From JAWKZG01 sp041396125 (GTDB taxonomy: Bacteria > Pseudomonadota > Gammaproteobacteria > Competibacterales > Competibacteraceae), in NCBI GenBank assembly GCA_041396125.1, contig JAWKZG010000001.1, forward strand, positions 930,001 through 994,000: a stretch of DNA of 64,000 nt, in the 5' to 3' direction. This document shows positions 28,473 through 37,619 of the stretch, piece by piece. The first letter of the stretch is position 1. Every line of letters begins with the position of its first letter. Under the pieces are notes generated by a model. The model ran no database searches, was not told the DNA's origin, and saw only the letters and a program-made list of their open reading frames with translations. A program made the translations under genes and the position numbers.

Positions 28473-29202
28473 CACCGAAGAGCGCACCATGGCAGCCGCC
28501 GCACTGAAAGTCAGTGATTTAAGCAGTGGTTACGGCGCGGCACTAGTCATCCGTAATGTCAGCTTTGAGGTCGGCTCAGGCGAAATTTTCACCCTGCTGG
28601 GTAAGAATGGCATGGGTAAATCCACCCTGCTCAAAACGCTGATGGGCTATCTGCCCGCTCAGACCGGTAGCGTACAGGCGCTGGGGTTGCCGATCAGTGG
28701 TCTGCCACCGCATCTGATTGCGCGACGGGCAATTGCCTATACACCGCAGGAAAAAGCCCTGTTTCAGGATTTGACCGTGGCCGAGAATCTGCAGCTCGGA
28801 CTGCGTGATCAGGCGCGGGCACCGTTCGAGGACGGCTTGCGCCGGATCGGCGAATATTTCCCGGTGCTGGTGCAGCGACTCAAGCAAAAAGCCGGTACGC
28901 TGAGTGGTGGTGAGCAGAAAATGCTGCTGGTGGCACGCGGTCTGATGGCACAACCCAGTCTGTTATTGATCGATGAAATCTCCGAAGGTCTGCAACCTTC
29001 TGTGATCACCCGGCTGGCCGAGGTGTTTCGGCACGAGCGCGAGCGCAGCGGTGTGTCGATACTGCTGGTCGAGCAGAATGTGCCGTTTGCCCTGGCGGTG
29101 GCGGATCGCTACGCTGTGCTGAACCTGGGCGAGATCGTCGATCAGGGCCAACCCGACGAGCGCGACAGTCTGGCGCGAATCAACCGCCATCTGAGCATTT
29201 GA
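28465..29202 (+). CDS. Branched-chain-type ABC importer ATPase, LivF-like
   Basis: The second ATPase of the importer, about 245 residues. It has Walker A LGKNGMGKST, the signature LSGGEQKMLLVARGLM, Walker B LLLIDEISEGLQP and the LivF-typical VEQNVPFALAVADRYAVLNLG. The frame is open from 28387, but the ATG at 28465 overlaps the previous stop as ATGACTAG, a coupling arrangement, and starts just before the ATPase fold. The usual YTPQEKALFQDLTVAENL phrase is also present. Confidence 0.92.
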   Translation: MTSTEERTMAAAALKVSDLSSGYGAALVIRNVSFEVGSGEIFTLLGKNGMGKSTLLKTLMGYLPAQTGSVQALGLPISGLPPHLIARRAIAYTPQEKALFQDLTVAENLQLGLRDQARAPFEDGLRRIGEYFPVLVQRLKQKAGTLSGGEQKMLLVARGLMAQPSLLLIDEISEGLQPSVITRLAEVFRHERERSGVSILLVEQNVPFALAVADRYAVLNLGEIVDQGQPDERDSLARINRHLSI

Positions 29203-29281
29203 ATAGCGGGCACCCGTTGTTATAAAACCTGGTTTGATAAAAACGTTAAGTTGATAAAAAAATAATCTGGAGGTTTTCCCT

Positions 29282-30175
29282 ATGCAGTTTGACGAGCGTA
29301 AACCCGACCGGACCGAAACCTTGAAAGTGGCGGGTTATGACATTTATATCGATACCTTTGGCAGTGGTGATGAGGTTCTGTTATGTCTGAACGGTGGCCC
29401 CGGTCTGCCCTGCGACTACCTGCGCGAGCCGCATGCGCCGCTGGCGGATCTGGGCTATCGGGTGGTGGCGTTTGATCAGTTGGGCTGTGGCCGATCCGAC
29501 AAACCGCAAGACCGCTCACTGTGGACTATCGAGCGTTATGTCGAGGAAGTCGAAACCGTGCGTACAGCACTGGGACTGGGCCAGGTGCATCTGCTCGGGC
29601 ATTCCTGGGGCGGCTGGCTTGGCATTGAATACGGCATCACCTATCCGCAGCATCTGAAAACACTGATTCTGGAAAACACCTGTGGCGACATGCCGCATCT
29701 GATCGGGGAGCTGAACCGGCTGCGCGGCGCGCTGGGCAGTGAGACGGTCAAAATGATGCTGCGCCACGAAGCGGAAGGCACCCTCGATCACCCTGAATAT
29801 CAGGCTGCGATCACCTTGCTCAGCTACCGGCATGTGTGTCGTTTGGATGACTGGCCGGCACCGGTAAAACGTTCACTGGATGACTGGAATATGGACGTCT
29901 ACGGCGCCATGCAGGGGCCGAACGAGTTCCTCTATGTCGGTAATCTGAAAGACTGGAACCGGCTGGCGGATATGCACCGGATCACCTGCCCGACACTGAT
30001 TACCGTGGGCATGCACGACGAACTGCCGCCGTCCTGTGCGATGCGGATGCAGGCCGCGCTGCCGAATGCCACGCTGCGGGTTTTCAAAAACAGCTCGCAC
30101 ATGCCGTTCTACGAAGAACCTGACGCCTATTACGCCGAACTGCAGGCGTTTCTGGCCGCTCACGCTACGGTCTGA
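29282..30175 (+). CDS. Proline iminopeptidase-family alpha/beta hydrolase, copy 1
   Basis: An S33-type serine peptidase-like hydrolase of 297 residues. The oxyanion-hole phrase LCLNGGPGLPCDYL (residues 35-47) is as in the tricorn-factor-F1-like iminopeptidases. The nucleophile is Ser108 in GHSWGG, with Asp246 in GMHDE and His273 in SSHMPFYEEP. These enzymes release an N-terminal residue from short peptides or amides. There is no signal peptide, so it acts in the cytoplasm on what the flanking importers bring in. TGGAGG precedes the ATG. A second copy follows 86 bp downstream. Confidence 0.9.
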   Translation: MQFDERKPDRTETLKVAGYDIYIDTFGSGDEVLLCLNGGPGLPCDYLREPHAPLADLGYRVVAFDQLGCGRSDKPQDRSLWTIERYVEEVETVRTALGLGQVHLLGHSWGGWLGIEYGITYPQHLKTLILENTCGDMPHLIGELNRLRGALGSETVKMMLRHEAEGTLDHPEYQAAITLLSYRHVCRLDDWPAPVKRSLDDWNMDVYGAMQGPNEFLYVGNLKDWNRLADMHRITCPTLITVGMHDELPPSCAMRMQAALPNATLRVFKNSSHMPFYEEPDAYYAELQAFLAAHATV

Positions 30176-30261
30176 ACGGCTGCCTGTATCCTGTATAACC
30201 GATTTTTTCCCGTAGCAGCATAGCGCCTGTTGCACAGCGCCTGCTGCGGCTAGCCCCGTCA

Positions 30262-31191
30262 ATGAAACAACAAGAGACCAGCAAAGTAATGTGGTACGAA
30301 AAAGAACCGGATGAGGTCATTAACGTCGATGTCGATGGCCATAAGGTCGTCGCCTACAGTTTCGGCCAGGGTGATGAAACCCTGTTATGTCTGAACGGTG
30401 GTCCCGGCCTGCCGTGCGATTATGTGCGCGATTGCCATTCCTGGCTGTCTGATCGCGGTTACCGGGTGGTGGCTTACGATCAACTGGGCTGTGGTCGTTC
30501 GGACCGGCCCGACGATACCGCCTTATGGCATATCGACCGGTATATCCACGAAGTGGAAGCCGTGCGGCAGGCGCTGGGTCTGGGCAAAGTGCATCTGCTT
30601 GGCCAGTCCTGGGGCACGTTTTTATCGATTGAGTATGTGCTGAATTATCCGGACCGGATTAAAACCCTGATCCTGGCCAATGGCGCGGGCGATATTCCGC
30701 ATCTGGTCAGCGAACTGGATCGTTTGCGTGGCGCGCTGGGCAGCGAGACGGTCAAAATGATGTTACGCCGCGAAGCGGAAGGCAGCATTGATCACCCTGA
30801 ATATCAGGCCGCCATCACCATTCTGAACTATCGCCATGTGTGCCGTTTGGATGACTGGCCGGCACCGGTAAAGCGCTCACTGGATGACTGGAACATGGCG
30901 GTTTACGGCACCATGCAGGGGCCGAATGAATTCACGTTTACCGGCAATTACAAAGACTGGTCGCGACTGGCCGATCTGCATCGGATCACGGAACCGGCGC
31001 TGGTGTTATGCGGTATGCACGATGAACTGACGCCGGCCTGTTCCATGCTGTTGCATAACGCACTACCGGATTCGACCATCAAGGTCTTTAAAAACAGCGC
31101 GCATATGCCGTTTTACGAAGAGCCGGAGGCTTATTTCACCACGCTGCTCGATTTTCTCGATCAGCACCGCGCTGCGGCTTCCGGTAATTGA
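30262..31191 (+). CDS. Proline iminopeptidase-family alpha/beta hydrolase, copy 2
   Basis: A close paralogue of the preceding gene, 309 residues, with the nucleophile Ser116 in GQSWGTF and the same GMHDE and SAHMPFYEEPE motifs for the acid and histidine. The His-to-Gln change before the serine and GTF instead of GGW beside it differ from copy 1, so the acyl pocket may differ. The cap region is almost the same in both (RGALGSETVKMML, then CRLDDWPAPVKRSLDDWNM). It lies 21 bp before the Dpp-type permease gene, in the same train. Confidence 0.9.
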   Translation: MKQQETSKVMWYEKEPDEVINVDVDGHKVVAYSFGQGDETLLCLNGGPGLPCDYVRDCHSWLSDRGYRVVAYDQLGCGRSDRPDDTALWHIDRYIHEVEAVRQALGLGKVHLLGQSWGTFLSIEYVLNYPDRIKTLILANGAGDIPHLVSELDRLRGALGSETVKMMLRREAEGSIDHPEYQAAITILNYRHVCRLDDWPAPVKRSLDDWNMAVYGTMQGPNEFTFTGNYKDWSRLADLHRITEPALVLCGMHDELTPACSMLLHNALPDSTIKVFKNSAHMPFYEEPEAYFTTLLDFLDQHRAAASGN

Positions 31192-31212
31192 TAAATGCCT
31201 TTCTGATAACCA

Positions 31213-32151
31213 ATGGAACGCTTTAAATTCGTCCTTTATCGCCCGCTGCAGATGATTCCGGTGCTGTTCGGAGTCAGCGTTATCACGTTTATTCTGGTGC
31301 AGATGATTCCTGGCGATCCGGTGCGCATCATGCTGGGCAGTCGCGCCAGCGCCGAGGTCATCGCCGCCACGCGGGCGCAGTACGGGCTGGATCAGCCGCT
31401 ACTGGTGCAATATTTCTACTTCATTGTCAATCTGCTGCAGGGGGAAATGGGGCGCTCGATTATTTACCGTGCGCCGGTGCTGGAAGTGGTTGGCGAGCGG
31501 GTTGCCCCAACCCTGTTTTTACTCGGCTATGCACTTCTGCTGTCGCTGACGCTAACCCTGGTACTGGCGATCACGGCAGCCCGTAAACAGGGCCGCTTAC
31601 CGGATCAGCTGGTGCGGGTGTTCTGTACCGTCGGCCTTGGTATCCCGGCATTCTGGCTGGGTATCGTGCTGATTATCTTTTTCAGCGTGCGCCTCGGCTG
31701 GTTTCCGGTTTCGGGTTTCGGTCAGGGCTTTACGGGTCATCTGCATCATCTTTTTTTGCCCTCGCTGACGATTGCCCTGGCGCTGGCACCGGTGCTGACC
31801 CGTAATCTGCGCGCTACCCTGATCAGCGAGAACGAAGCCGATTATGTCAACGCGGCCCGTTCCAAAGGCTTGCCGGAAAGCTATATTTTCCGCCGCCATG
31901 TGCTGCGCAATTCGTTATTGCCGACGCTTAATCTGCTCGGAGTGAATTTTGCCTGGCTGATCGGCGGCACGGTGGTGATCGAGACCGTGTTCTCGGTGCC
32001 GGGGCTGGGCTCGCTAATGATTTCCTCAATCTTCGCACGCGATTATCTGGTGGTGCAGGGAATCACACTGGTATTTGCGCTGGCCGTGATTTTTACCAAT
32101 TTCTTTGTCGATATCGTCAGTGCCATGATCGACCCGAGAATCAAGCTATGA
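31213..32151 (+). CDS. Dipeptide/oligopeptide ABC importer permease, DppB-like
   Basis: A 312-residue permease of the DppB/OppB group with six membrane segments. The start FVLYRPLQMIPVLFGVSVITF, the GDPVRIMLG stretch and the coupling loop YVNAARSKGLPESYIFRRHVLRN are typical. It imports short peptides or related compounds with its DppC-like partner, whose ATG overlaps its stop by 4 bp. Confidence 0.94.
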   Translation: MERFKFVLYRPLQMIPVLFGVSVITFILVQMIPGDPVRIMLGSRASAEVIAATRAQYGLDQPLLVQYFYFIVNLLQGEMGRSIIYRAPVLEVVGERVAPTLFLLGYALLLSLTLTLVLAITAARKQGRLPDQLVRVFCTVGLGIPAFWLGIVLIIFFSVRLGWFPVSGFGQGFTGHLHHLFLPSLTIALALAPVLTRNLRATLISENEADYVNAARSKGLPESYIFRRHVLRNSLLPTLNLLGVNFAWLIGGTVVIETVFSVPGLGSLMISSIFARDYLVVQGITLVFALAVIFTNFFVDIVSAMIDPRIKL

Positions 32152-33032
32152 GTGGCCAGATTTACGACCGCAACGGGCCGGTTGACAGTACTGAACCGAG
32201 TGACAGCATGCCAGCCAAACCGGCCCGGCGACGCTTGTCCGTCACGCTGATAACCGGTCTGCTGATTACCCTGCTATGGCTGCTGATTGCGCTTTGTGCC
32301 CCCTGGCTGGCACCTTATGATCCGCTGGCGCATGATCTGACGGCAACGTTTCAGGCACCCGGTGCCGAGCATTGGCTGGGCACCGATAATTATGGCCGGG
32401 ATATTCTGTCGCGGCTTATTTTCGGCACCCGTATTGATCTGCAAATGGGCATTTTGGGTGTGCTGTTCCCGTTCATCATCGGCAATATCATCGGCGTACT
32501 GTCGGGCTATTTTGGCGGGTTGACCGACACAGTGCTGATGCGCTTGCTGGATATCACCATTGCATTTCCGTTTTTTGTGCTGGTGATTGCGATTATTTCG
32601 GTGCTGGGGCCAGGGCTGAACAGTTTTTATATTGCACTCGCGCTGGTCGGCTGGGTCTCTTATGCGCGCCTGACCCGATCACAGGTGCTGGTGCTGAAAC
32701 ACAGCGATTTTATTCTGGCGGCGCGCGTTATGGGCTACAGCCCGCTGCGTATCATGTTGCGCCACCTGCTGCCGAATGCGATTACCCCGGCGGTAGTGTT
32801 TTCCATGACCGATGTCGTACTGGTCGTGCTGCTGGGCTCATCGCTGAGCTATATCGGTCTGGGCGCACAACCGCCGGCTGCGGAGTGGGGCGTGATGATT
32901 GCCGAAGGACAGGCTTTTATCGCCACCGCCTGGTGGATGTGCGTTTTCCCCGGACTGGCGATTGTGCTCCTGGCGCTGGGCTTTTCCTTACTGGCCGATG
33001 GGCTGGCCGAACGCTTGGGGACCAAAGCATGA
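32148..33032 (+). CDS. Dipeptide/oligopeptide ABC importer permease, DppC-like
   Basis: A 294-residue DppC/OppC-type permease. The N-terminal cytoplasmic tail (about 1-35) is polar. APYDPLAHDLTATFQAPGAEHWLGTDNYGRDILSRL is the family opening, and the coupling loop ILAARVMGYSPLRIMLRHLLPN follows. It starts inside the end of dppB (4-bp overlap) and its stop overlaps the next ATG as ATGA, so all three are translationally coupled. Confidence 0.94.
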   Translation: MSGQIYDRNGPVDSTEPSDSMPAKPARRRLSVTLITGLLITLLWLLIALCAPWLAPYDPLAHDLTATFQAPGAEHWLGTDNYGRDILSRLIFGTRIDLQMGILGVLFPFIIGNIIGVLSGYFGGLTDTVLMRLLDITIAFPFFVLVIAIISVLGPGLNSFYIALALVGWVSYARLTRSQVLVLKHSDFILAARVMGYSPLRIMLRHLLPNAITPAVVFSMTDVVLVVLLGSSLSYIGLGAQPPAAEWGVMIAEGQAFIATAWWMCVFPGLAIVLLALGFSLLADGLAERLGTKA

Positions 33033-34762
33033 GCAGTCTTTTGCAGGTGCAGGACCTGAGTATTGATTTCCGGGATGTTCGGGCACCGGGCGGCTGGCAG
33101 CGCACGGTGGATCAGGTCTCGTTTGCTGTTCAGCCCGGCGAGATCGTCGGCATTGTCGGTGAAAGCGGCTCCGGTAAAACGGTGACGTGCCGCTCGCTGA
33201 TCCAGCTGTTGCCACCCCGTCTGGCCCGGGTGAGCGGCCAGGTACAGTTCGGCGGGCAGAATTTGCTGGAACTCGATCCGCCAGCGCTGGGCCAGATACG
33301 CGGCGAGCAGATCGCGATGATTTTCCAGACCCCGAGCAGTCACCTCGATCCGCTGATGCGGGTCGGCGAGCAGATTGCCGAAGCGCTTATCGTGCATCGT
33401 AATATGAGCCGCAACGAGGCACGCCAGGCGGCTATCGAACTGCTCGATCATGTCGGTATCAGCGAACCCGCACGCAATGTGAGCGCTTATCCGCACCAGT
33501 TCAGTGGCGGTATGCGCCAGCGCGTGATGATCGCGGCGGCACTGGCCTGTCGTCCCGCTCTGCTGCTGGCCGACGAGCCCACCACAGCGCTGGATGTTAC
33601 GGTGCAGGCCAAAGTGCTCGATCTGCTGCGTCGTCTGCGGGATGAGGACGGATTGTCGATTATTCTGGTCAGTCACGATCTGGGCGTGATTGCCGGGCTG
33701 TGCGACCGGGTTATCGTCATGTATCAGGGCCGGATTGTCGAAACCGCGCCAACCCGCGAATTATTGCGCCATCCGCAGCAGGCCTATACCCGCAAACTGA
33801 TTCACTCGCAGCCGGAAATGACCACGCCCGGTCAACCGTTTCCCGGCATTGATCCCGGTATTAATCCCGATCTCGATCCCGATATCCATAATAAAACGGC
33901 TGAGCGGATAGACAGCGCCCGATCCAACCCTGCGGTTGCCAGTGCCAGTATCGAGTCAGGCGGGCAGGATTTGCTGGTCGTGAATGATTTGCAGGTCCGG
34001 TTTCGGCAGCCGTCCAGTCTGCTCAGCACGCTTTTGCGCCGCGCGCCGCGTGTTACCCGTGCGGTCGATGGGGTCAGCCTGCAGATCCGGCGTGGCGATA
34101 CGCTGGGCATTGTCGGTGAAAGCGGTTCCGGCAAAAGCACACTGGCGCGGACAATGGTGGATCTGATTCAGCCGGATGGCGGCAGTATTCGTTTCGACGG
34201 CCACGATTTAAGCGCATTGAGTGATGCGCAACGCCAGACCCTGCGCCGACAGGTGCAGATGGTGTTCCAGGACCCGCAGTCTTCGCTCAATCCCAAATTA
34301 AGTATTGAGGCTACCCTGAGCGAAGCCTTGCGGGTGCATCAGGTGTGTCCTGTCAATGACATTCCGCAGCGGGTGCAGGCCCTGATGCAGCGGGTCGGAC
34401 TGGACCCGGCACTGGCCAACCGGCGTCCGCATCAGTTGTCCGGCGGACAATGCCAGCGGGTCGGTATTGCCCGTGCCCTGTCGCTCAATCCGCAGCTTAT
34501 TATCGCGGATGAGGCCACGTCGGCGCTGGATGTCACAATCCAGGCGCAGATCCTCAATCTGCTGATGCACCTGCGTGAGCAGATGCAACTGACGCTGATT
34601 TTTATCTCGCACGATCTCAGCGTAGTGCGCCATTTATGCCGCACTGTGGCCGTTATGCAAAGCGGTCGCATTGTCGAGTCGGGGTCGGTTGAACAGATTT
34701 TCAACGCCCCGCAACACCCTTATACCCGTCAGCTCATCGAGGCGATCCCGACCTTGGACTGA
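33029..34762 (+). CDS. Fused DppD-DppF ATPase of peptide ABC importer
   Basis: Both ATPases of the importer are in one 577-residue chain. The first (about 5-265) has Walker A GESGSGKT, the signature FSGGMRQRVMIAAAL and Walker B LLLADEPTTALDVT. The second (about 310-570) has GESGSGKST, LSGGQCQRVGIARAL and LIIADEATSALDVT. The linker (about 268-310) is rich in Pro, Gly and Asp, repeating PGI and NPD. The ATPase tails keep YTRKLIHSQPE and YTRQLIEAIPT. The upstream extension of the frame to 32885 is spurious; the ATG at 33029 overlaps the dppC stop. Confidence 0.93.
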   Translation: MSSLLQVQDLSIDFRDVRAPGGWQRTVDQVSFAVQPGEIVGIVGESGSGKTVTCRSLIQLLPPRLARVSGQVQFGGQNLLELDPPALGQIRGEQIAMIFQTPSSHLDPLMRVGEQIAEALIVHRNMSRNEARQAAIELLDHVGISEPARNVSAYPHQFSGGMRQRVMIAAALACRPALLLADEPTTALDVTVQAKVLDLLRRLRDEDGLSIILVSHDLGVIAGLCDRVIVMYQGRIVETAPTRELLRHPQQAYTRKLIHSQPEMTTPGQPFPGIDPGINPDLDPDIHNKTAERIDSARSNPAVASASIESGGQDLLVVNDLQVRFRQPSSLLSTLLRRAPRVTRAVDGVSLQIRRGDTLGIVGESGSGKSTLARTMVDLIQPDGGSIRFDGHDLSALSDAQRQTLRRQVQMVFQDPQSSLNPKLSIEATLSEALRVHQVCPVNDIPQRVQALMQRVGLDPALANRRPHQLSGGQCQRVGIARALSLNPQLIIADEATSALDVTIQAQILNLLMHLREQMQLTLIFISHDLSVVRHLCRTVAVMQSGRIVESGSVEQIFNAPQHPYTRQLIEAIPTLD

Positions 34763-34805
34763 TGGCGTATATACCCAGAGCTATGCTTAACAAGAGGACA
34801 AAAAA

Positions 34806-36326
34806 GTGAATCTATTAAACCGTTGCCTGATGTCATTTGTGGTCTTGCCGGCGCTGCTGGTCAGCGCTGCTGTACAGGCCCAGGGCACGCTGAAGATCGG
34901 TCGTGATCAGGACAGTGTGCATATGGACCCGATTCTGGTCAGCCAGAACGCGGATGTCTGGATTCTGAACAATATCCATGCGCTCCTGGTGCGCAATAAC
35001 CCGGAAGCGACCGAAATTGTGCCGGATCTGGCGGAAAGCTGGACCATCACGGATGGCGGCCTGACCTATACTTTCACGCTGCGCGAAGGGCTTAAATTCA
35101 GCGATGGTACGCCGCTCAAGAGCAGCGATGCCAAGTTCAGCATTACCCGTTTGCGGGATGACGAAGCTTCGGTGTTCGGCTCGATGTTTTCTGTCATTAA
35201 AGATATCCAGACGCCGGATGATCGAACCATTGTATTCACCCTGACCGAACCGACCACGCCGTTTCTGTCGTTTCTGGCCTTGTTTGCCGCCGCTGTTCTG
35301 CCTGAACAGCAGGTGACGGGCGATTACGATAATTTCCTGAAAACCTCGACCGGAGCCGGGGCTTTTCGTCTGGTCGAATGGAGCCGGGGCGATAAAATCG
35401 TGCTGGAAAAGAATGAACACTACTGGGAAGACGGGCTGCCGAAACTGGATCGGGTCGAGTGGCACTATATTCCGAACGACAATACCCGCATGCTGAAACT
35501 GCAGGCCGGTGAGCTGGACGCGATGATTTTCGTGCCGTTCAACCGTATCGCCGAGCTGCAGGCCAATGCCGATATTGATATTCATCTCGATCCGTCCAGC
35601 CGGATGGATCATATCCTGATCAACCATTCGCACGAGCCCCTGAATGATGTGCGGGTGCGCAAAGCGCTGAATATGGCCATTGATATCGACGCTGTTGTAC
35701 AAGCGGTCACGTTTGGCCACGGCACCCCGGCCAATTCGTATATTCCGGCTGGCGGCATGTTCTATAACCCGGATAATCCGCGTTACCCGTTCGATCCGGA
35801 GCAGGCCAAAGCCTTGCTGGCCGAAGCCGGTGTAGACGATCTGGTACTGGATTTTGTAGTGCAGGCCGGTGATGCCAACTACGAGCAGATTGCCGTTTTA
35901 GTACAGGATCAGCTGGGCAAAATCGGCGTCCAGGTCAATATCATCAAGCAGGAAGCCGGTCAGGCCTGGGAGACCATCGTGGACGGCGCTTACGATCTGA
36001 GCACCAATTACTGGACTAACGATGTGATCGATCCTGATCAGAAAACCGGCTTTGTGCTGTATGGCGAAGATCCGGATGCCCTGTCGTACTACACCCGTTA
36101 TAACAATCCCAAGGTTAACGAACTGATCGGGCAGGGTCGCACCGAACTCGATACGGAAAAACGCCGGGCGATTTATGCCGAGATTCAGAAAATCGCCAAA
36201 AACGACGTGCACTGGATTGATCTGTATTACAGCCCCTTCCGCAACGCCTCCTGGAATTATGTCAGCGGGTTTGTGCAAAACCCGATGGGCCGTTTCATGC
36301 TGGAAACAACCACCATCGCCAAGTAA
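34806..36326 (+). CDS. Peptide ABC importer substrate-binding protein (SBP_bac_5, DppA-like)
   Basis: A 506-residue periplasmic binding protein with a signal peptide to about residue 26 (cleavage near VQA-QGTLK). ESWTITDGGLTYTFTLREGLKFSDGTPLKSSD is the family hallmark. TGAGAFRLVEW and NDVRVRKALNMAIDI follow in domain III. It binds peptides, nickel or other solutes. Here it is the last gene of the transporter-hydrolase train rather than the first. Inverted repeats follow its stop. Confidence 0.93.
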   Translation: MNLLNRCLMSFVVLPALLVSAAVQAQGTLKIGRDQDSVHMDPILVSQNADVWILNNIHALLVRNNPEATEIVPDLAESWTITDGGLTYTFTLREGLKFSDGTPLKSSDAKFSITRLRDDEASVFGSMFSVIKDIQTPDDRTIVFTLTEPTTPFLSFLALFAAAVLPEQQVTGDYDNFLKTSTGAGAFRLVEWSRGDKIVLEKNEHYWEDGLPKLDRVEWHYIPNDNTRMLKLQAGELDAMIFVPFNRIAELQANADIDIHLDPSSRMDHILINHSHEPLNDVRVRKALNMAIDIDAVVQAVTFGHGTPANSYIPAGGMFYNPDNPRYPFDPEQAKALLAEAGVDDLVLDFVVQAGDANYEQIAVLVQDQLGKIGVQVNIIKQEAGQAWETIVDGAYDLSTNYWTNDVIDPDQKTGFVLYGEDPDALSYYTRYNNPKVNELIGQGRTELDTEKRRAIYAEIQKIAKNDVHWIDLYYSPFRNASWNYVSGFVQNPMGRFMLETTTIAK

Positions 36327-36337
36327 TTGAAAGTGTG

Positions 36338-36379
36338 CGCCGGCTGCTGACTTGCTGTAGTTACGGCGACAGGCCGGCG
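36338..36379 (+). terminator. Inverted repeat after the peptide-importer operon
   Basis: CGCCGGC (36338-36344) pairs with GCCGGCG (36373-36379) across a 28-base loop that could fold further. There is no strong T run. It is a candidate operon end rather than a textbook terminator. Confidence 0.35.
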
Positions 36380-36413
36380 GAGTGTAAAAAGCTGATTAAA
36401 AAACAGCTTGAGT

Positions 36414-36435
36414 TTCAGTACAAGGATGTACTGAA
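36414..36435 (+). promoter_or_regulatory. Hairpin carrying a perfect CsrA/RsmA-type binding motif
   Basis: TTCAGTAC (36414-36421) and GTACTGAA (36428-36435) form a perfect 8-bp stem with the loop AAGGAT. As RNA, 36418-36429 reads GUACAAGGAUGU, which fits the published high-affinity CsrA consensus RUACARGGAUGU, with GGA in the loop as required. Only one such site is visible, so it is not a CsrB-type sponge RNA. It may sit in the 3' end of the peptide-importer message. Confidence 0.4.
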
Positions 36436-36791
36436 CGCTGATAACTAAAGAAAACAAACATCTTCGATTTCAAAAAGTCGCGCCGTGCAACGGGGGATGA
36501 TCTTTTTGAAAAAGACTCTGAACCAAAAGCGCATGCTCTTGCATCGTTCCCAGCCAGCACGCCTATGCCCAGTCATTCGGTGCAATGCCCTTGGGTTATT
36601 GCACCCTTGTATTATAGATATGTCGGATAAGTCTGGATAATTCGACATGTCGGCAAGGCAGAGATGATTGCGCCCTTGAGCGAAAAGCTCGCAACGTAGA
36701 TGACGCCTGCCTTGTCGAAACCATCACTACCTCGAACGGTATCCCAGGCGCGCCCTTGCGGTGCAGCCCGTATAGACAAGGTCAAGTGACG
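36436..36791. other. Non-coding stretch with a hairpin, before the IS110 remnant
   Basis: No gene is recognised. GGTGCAAT (36579-36586) and ATTGCACC (36598-36605) form an 8-bp hairpin. The part from about 36610 on is probably the left end of the IS110-family element; this family lacks terminal inverted repeats, so the boundary cannot be placed. Confidence 0.4.
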
Positions 36792-37255
36792 ATGGATAAA
36801 ACAGATTATATGGGTATTGATATCGCCAAAGCGAAATTTGATATGGCTTTGGCACAAGCTAACGGCAAGTATATTTATCGAACATTTGCGAATAACGCCA
36901 AGGGGTTTAACGACTTACTCACAATGCTGAAGGCGAGAGGTGTCGTCAAGGCCCATATCGCTATGGAAGCGACCAACATTTATTGGTACGAGCTGGCCAC
37001 CTTCTGCCAGCGCCAAACGCATTGGACGGTCAGTGTGCTCAATCCGCTGCAGATTTCGGCTTATGCTAAGTGTCGTCTGCAACGTGGCAAAACCGATAAA
37101 CTGGACGCTAACTTGATCGCCCGCTACTGCCAGCGAGAGCAGCCTGACGCTTGGCAAGCGTTATCACCAGGCGCTCAGAAACTCTTGAATTTGCTACGCC
37201 AATATGAGCATCTGAAAACGCAAATACACGTGGAACGGACCCGCTTAAAAACGGC
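36792..37255 (+). pseudogene. IS110-family transposase, N-terminal remnant
   Basis: From the ATG at 36792 the frame reads MDKTDYMGIDIAKAKFDMAL, the start of the DEDD transposase of IS110 elements. The catalytic set is visible: Asp in GIDIAK, Glu in AMEATNIYWYE, and two Asp in GKTDKLDANLIARY. After about 155 residues the frame runs into the left end of an IS1-family element at 37256. The C-terminal domain with the catalytic serine is absent and is not found beyond the IS1 element, so the transposase is dead. Confidence 0.85.
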
Positions 37256-37322
37256 GGTAGTCCTAAAAAGGTAAGGAAATAATTTATACTAAGGGATCGA
37301 TATAGCAAATAGGATTGATCAG

Positions 37323-37619
37323 ATGCCGAATTGTCCCCGTTGTAGCTCTTCAAAGGTGGTCAAAAATGGCAAGATTCACAACGGTAAACAGAACCATAAG
37401 TGCACTCTCTGCGGGCGTCAGTTTGTTGAGAATCCGAGCTGGCGTCAGGTGACGGATGAGAGCAAAGCATTAATTGACAGGTTGTTGCTGGAGAAGTTGC
37501 CGTTGGCAGGTATTGCGCGCGTGGTAGGCGTCTCAGAGCCCTGGTTGCAAGGCTATGTGAATGAGAAACTGGGGGGTGTTCCGCGCACCGTTTCTGTCAC
37601 TAAAAAAAAGGCCCGCTGA
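37323..37619 (+). CDS. insA: IS1 InsA (DNA-binding and frameshift partner)
   Basis: A 98-residue protein with an N-terminal zinc finger (CPRCSSSKVVKNGK, then CTLCGRQF) and a C-terminal helix-turn-helix (LAGIARVVGVSEPWLQGYV). This is the IS1 InsA plan. Alone it binds the IS ends and represses. A run of eight A at 37602-37609 near its end is the site where a -1 slip fuses it to InsB. Confidence 0.92.
   Translation: MPNCPRCSSSKVVKNGKIHNGKQNHKCTLCGRQFVENPSWRQVTDESKALIDRLLLEKLPLAGIARVVGVSEPWLQGYVNEKLGGVPRTVSVTKKKAR

Noticed and set aside
36756..36791. Longer start for the IS110 transposase
   Set aside because: The family N-terminus (GIDIAK close to the start) fits the ATG at 36792.
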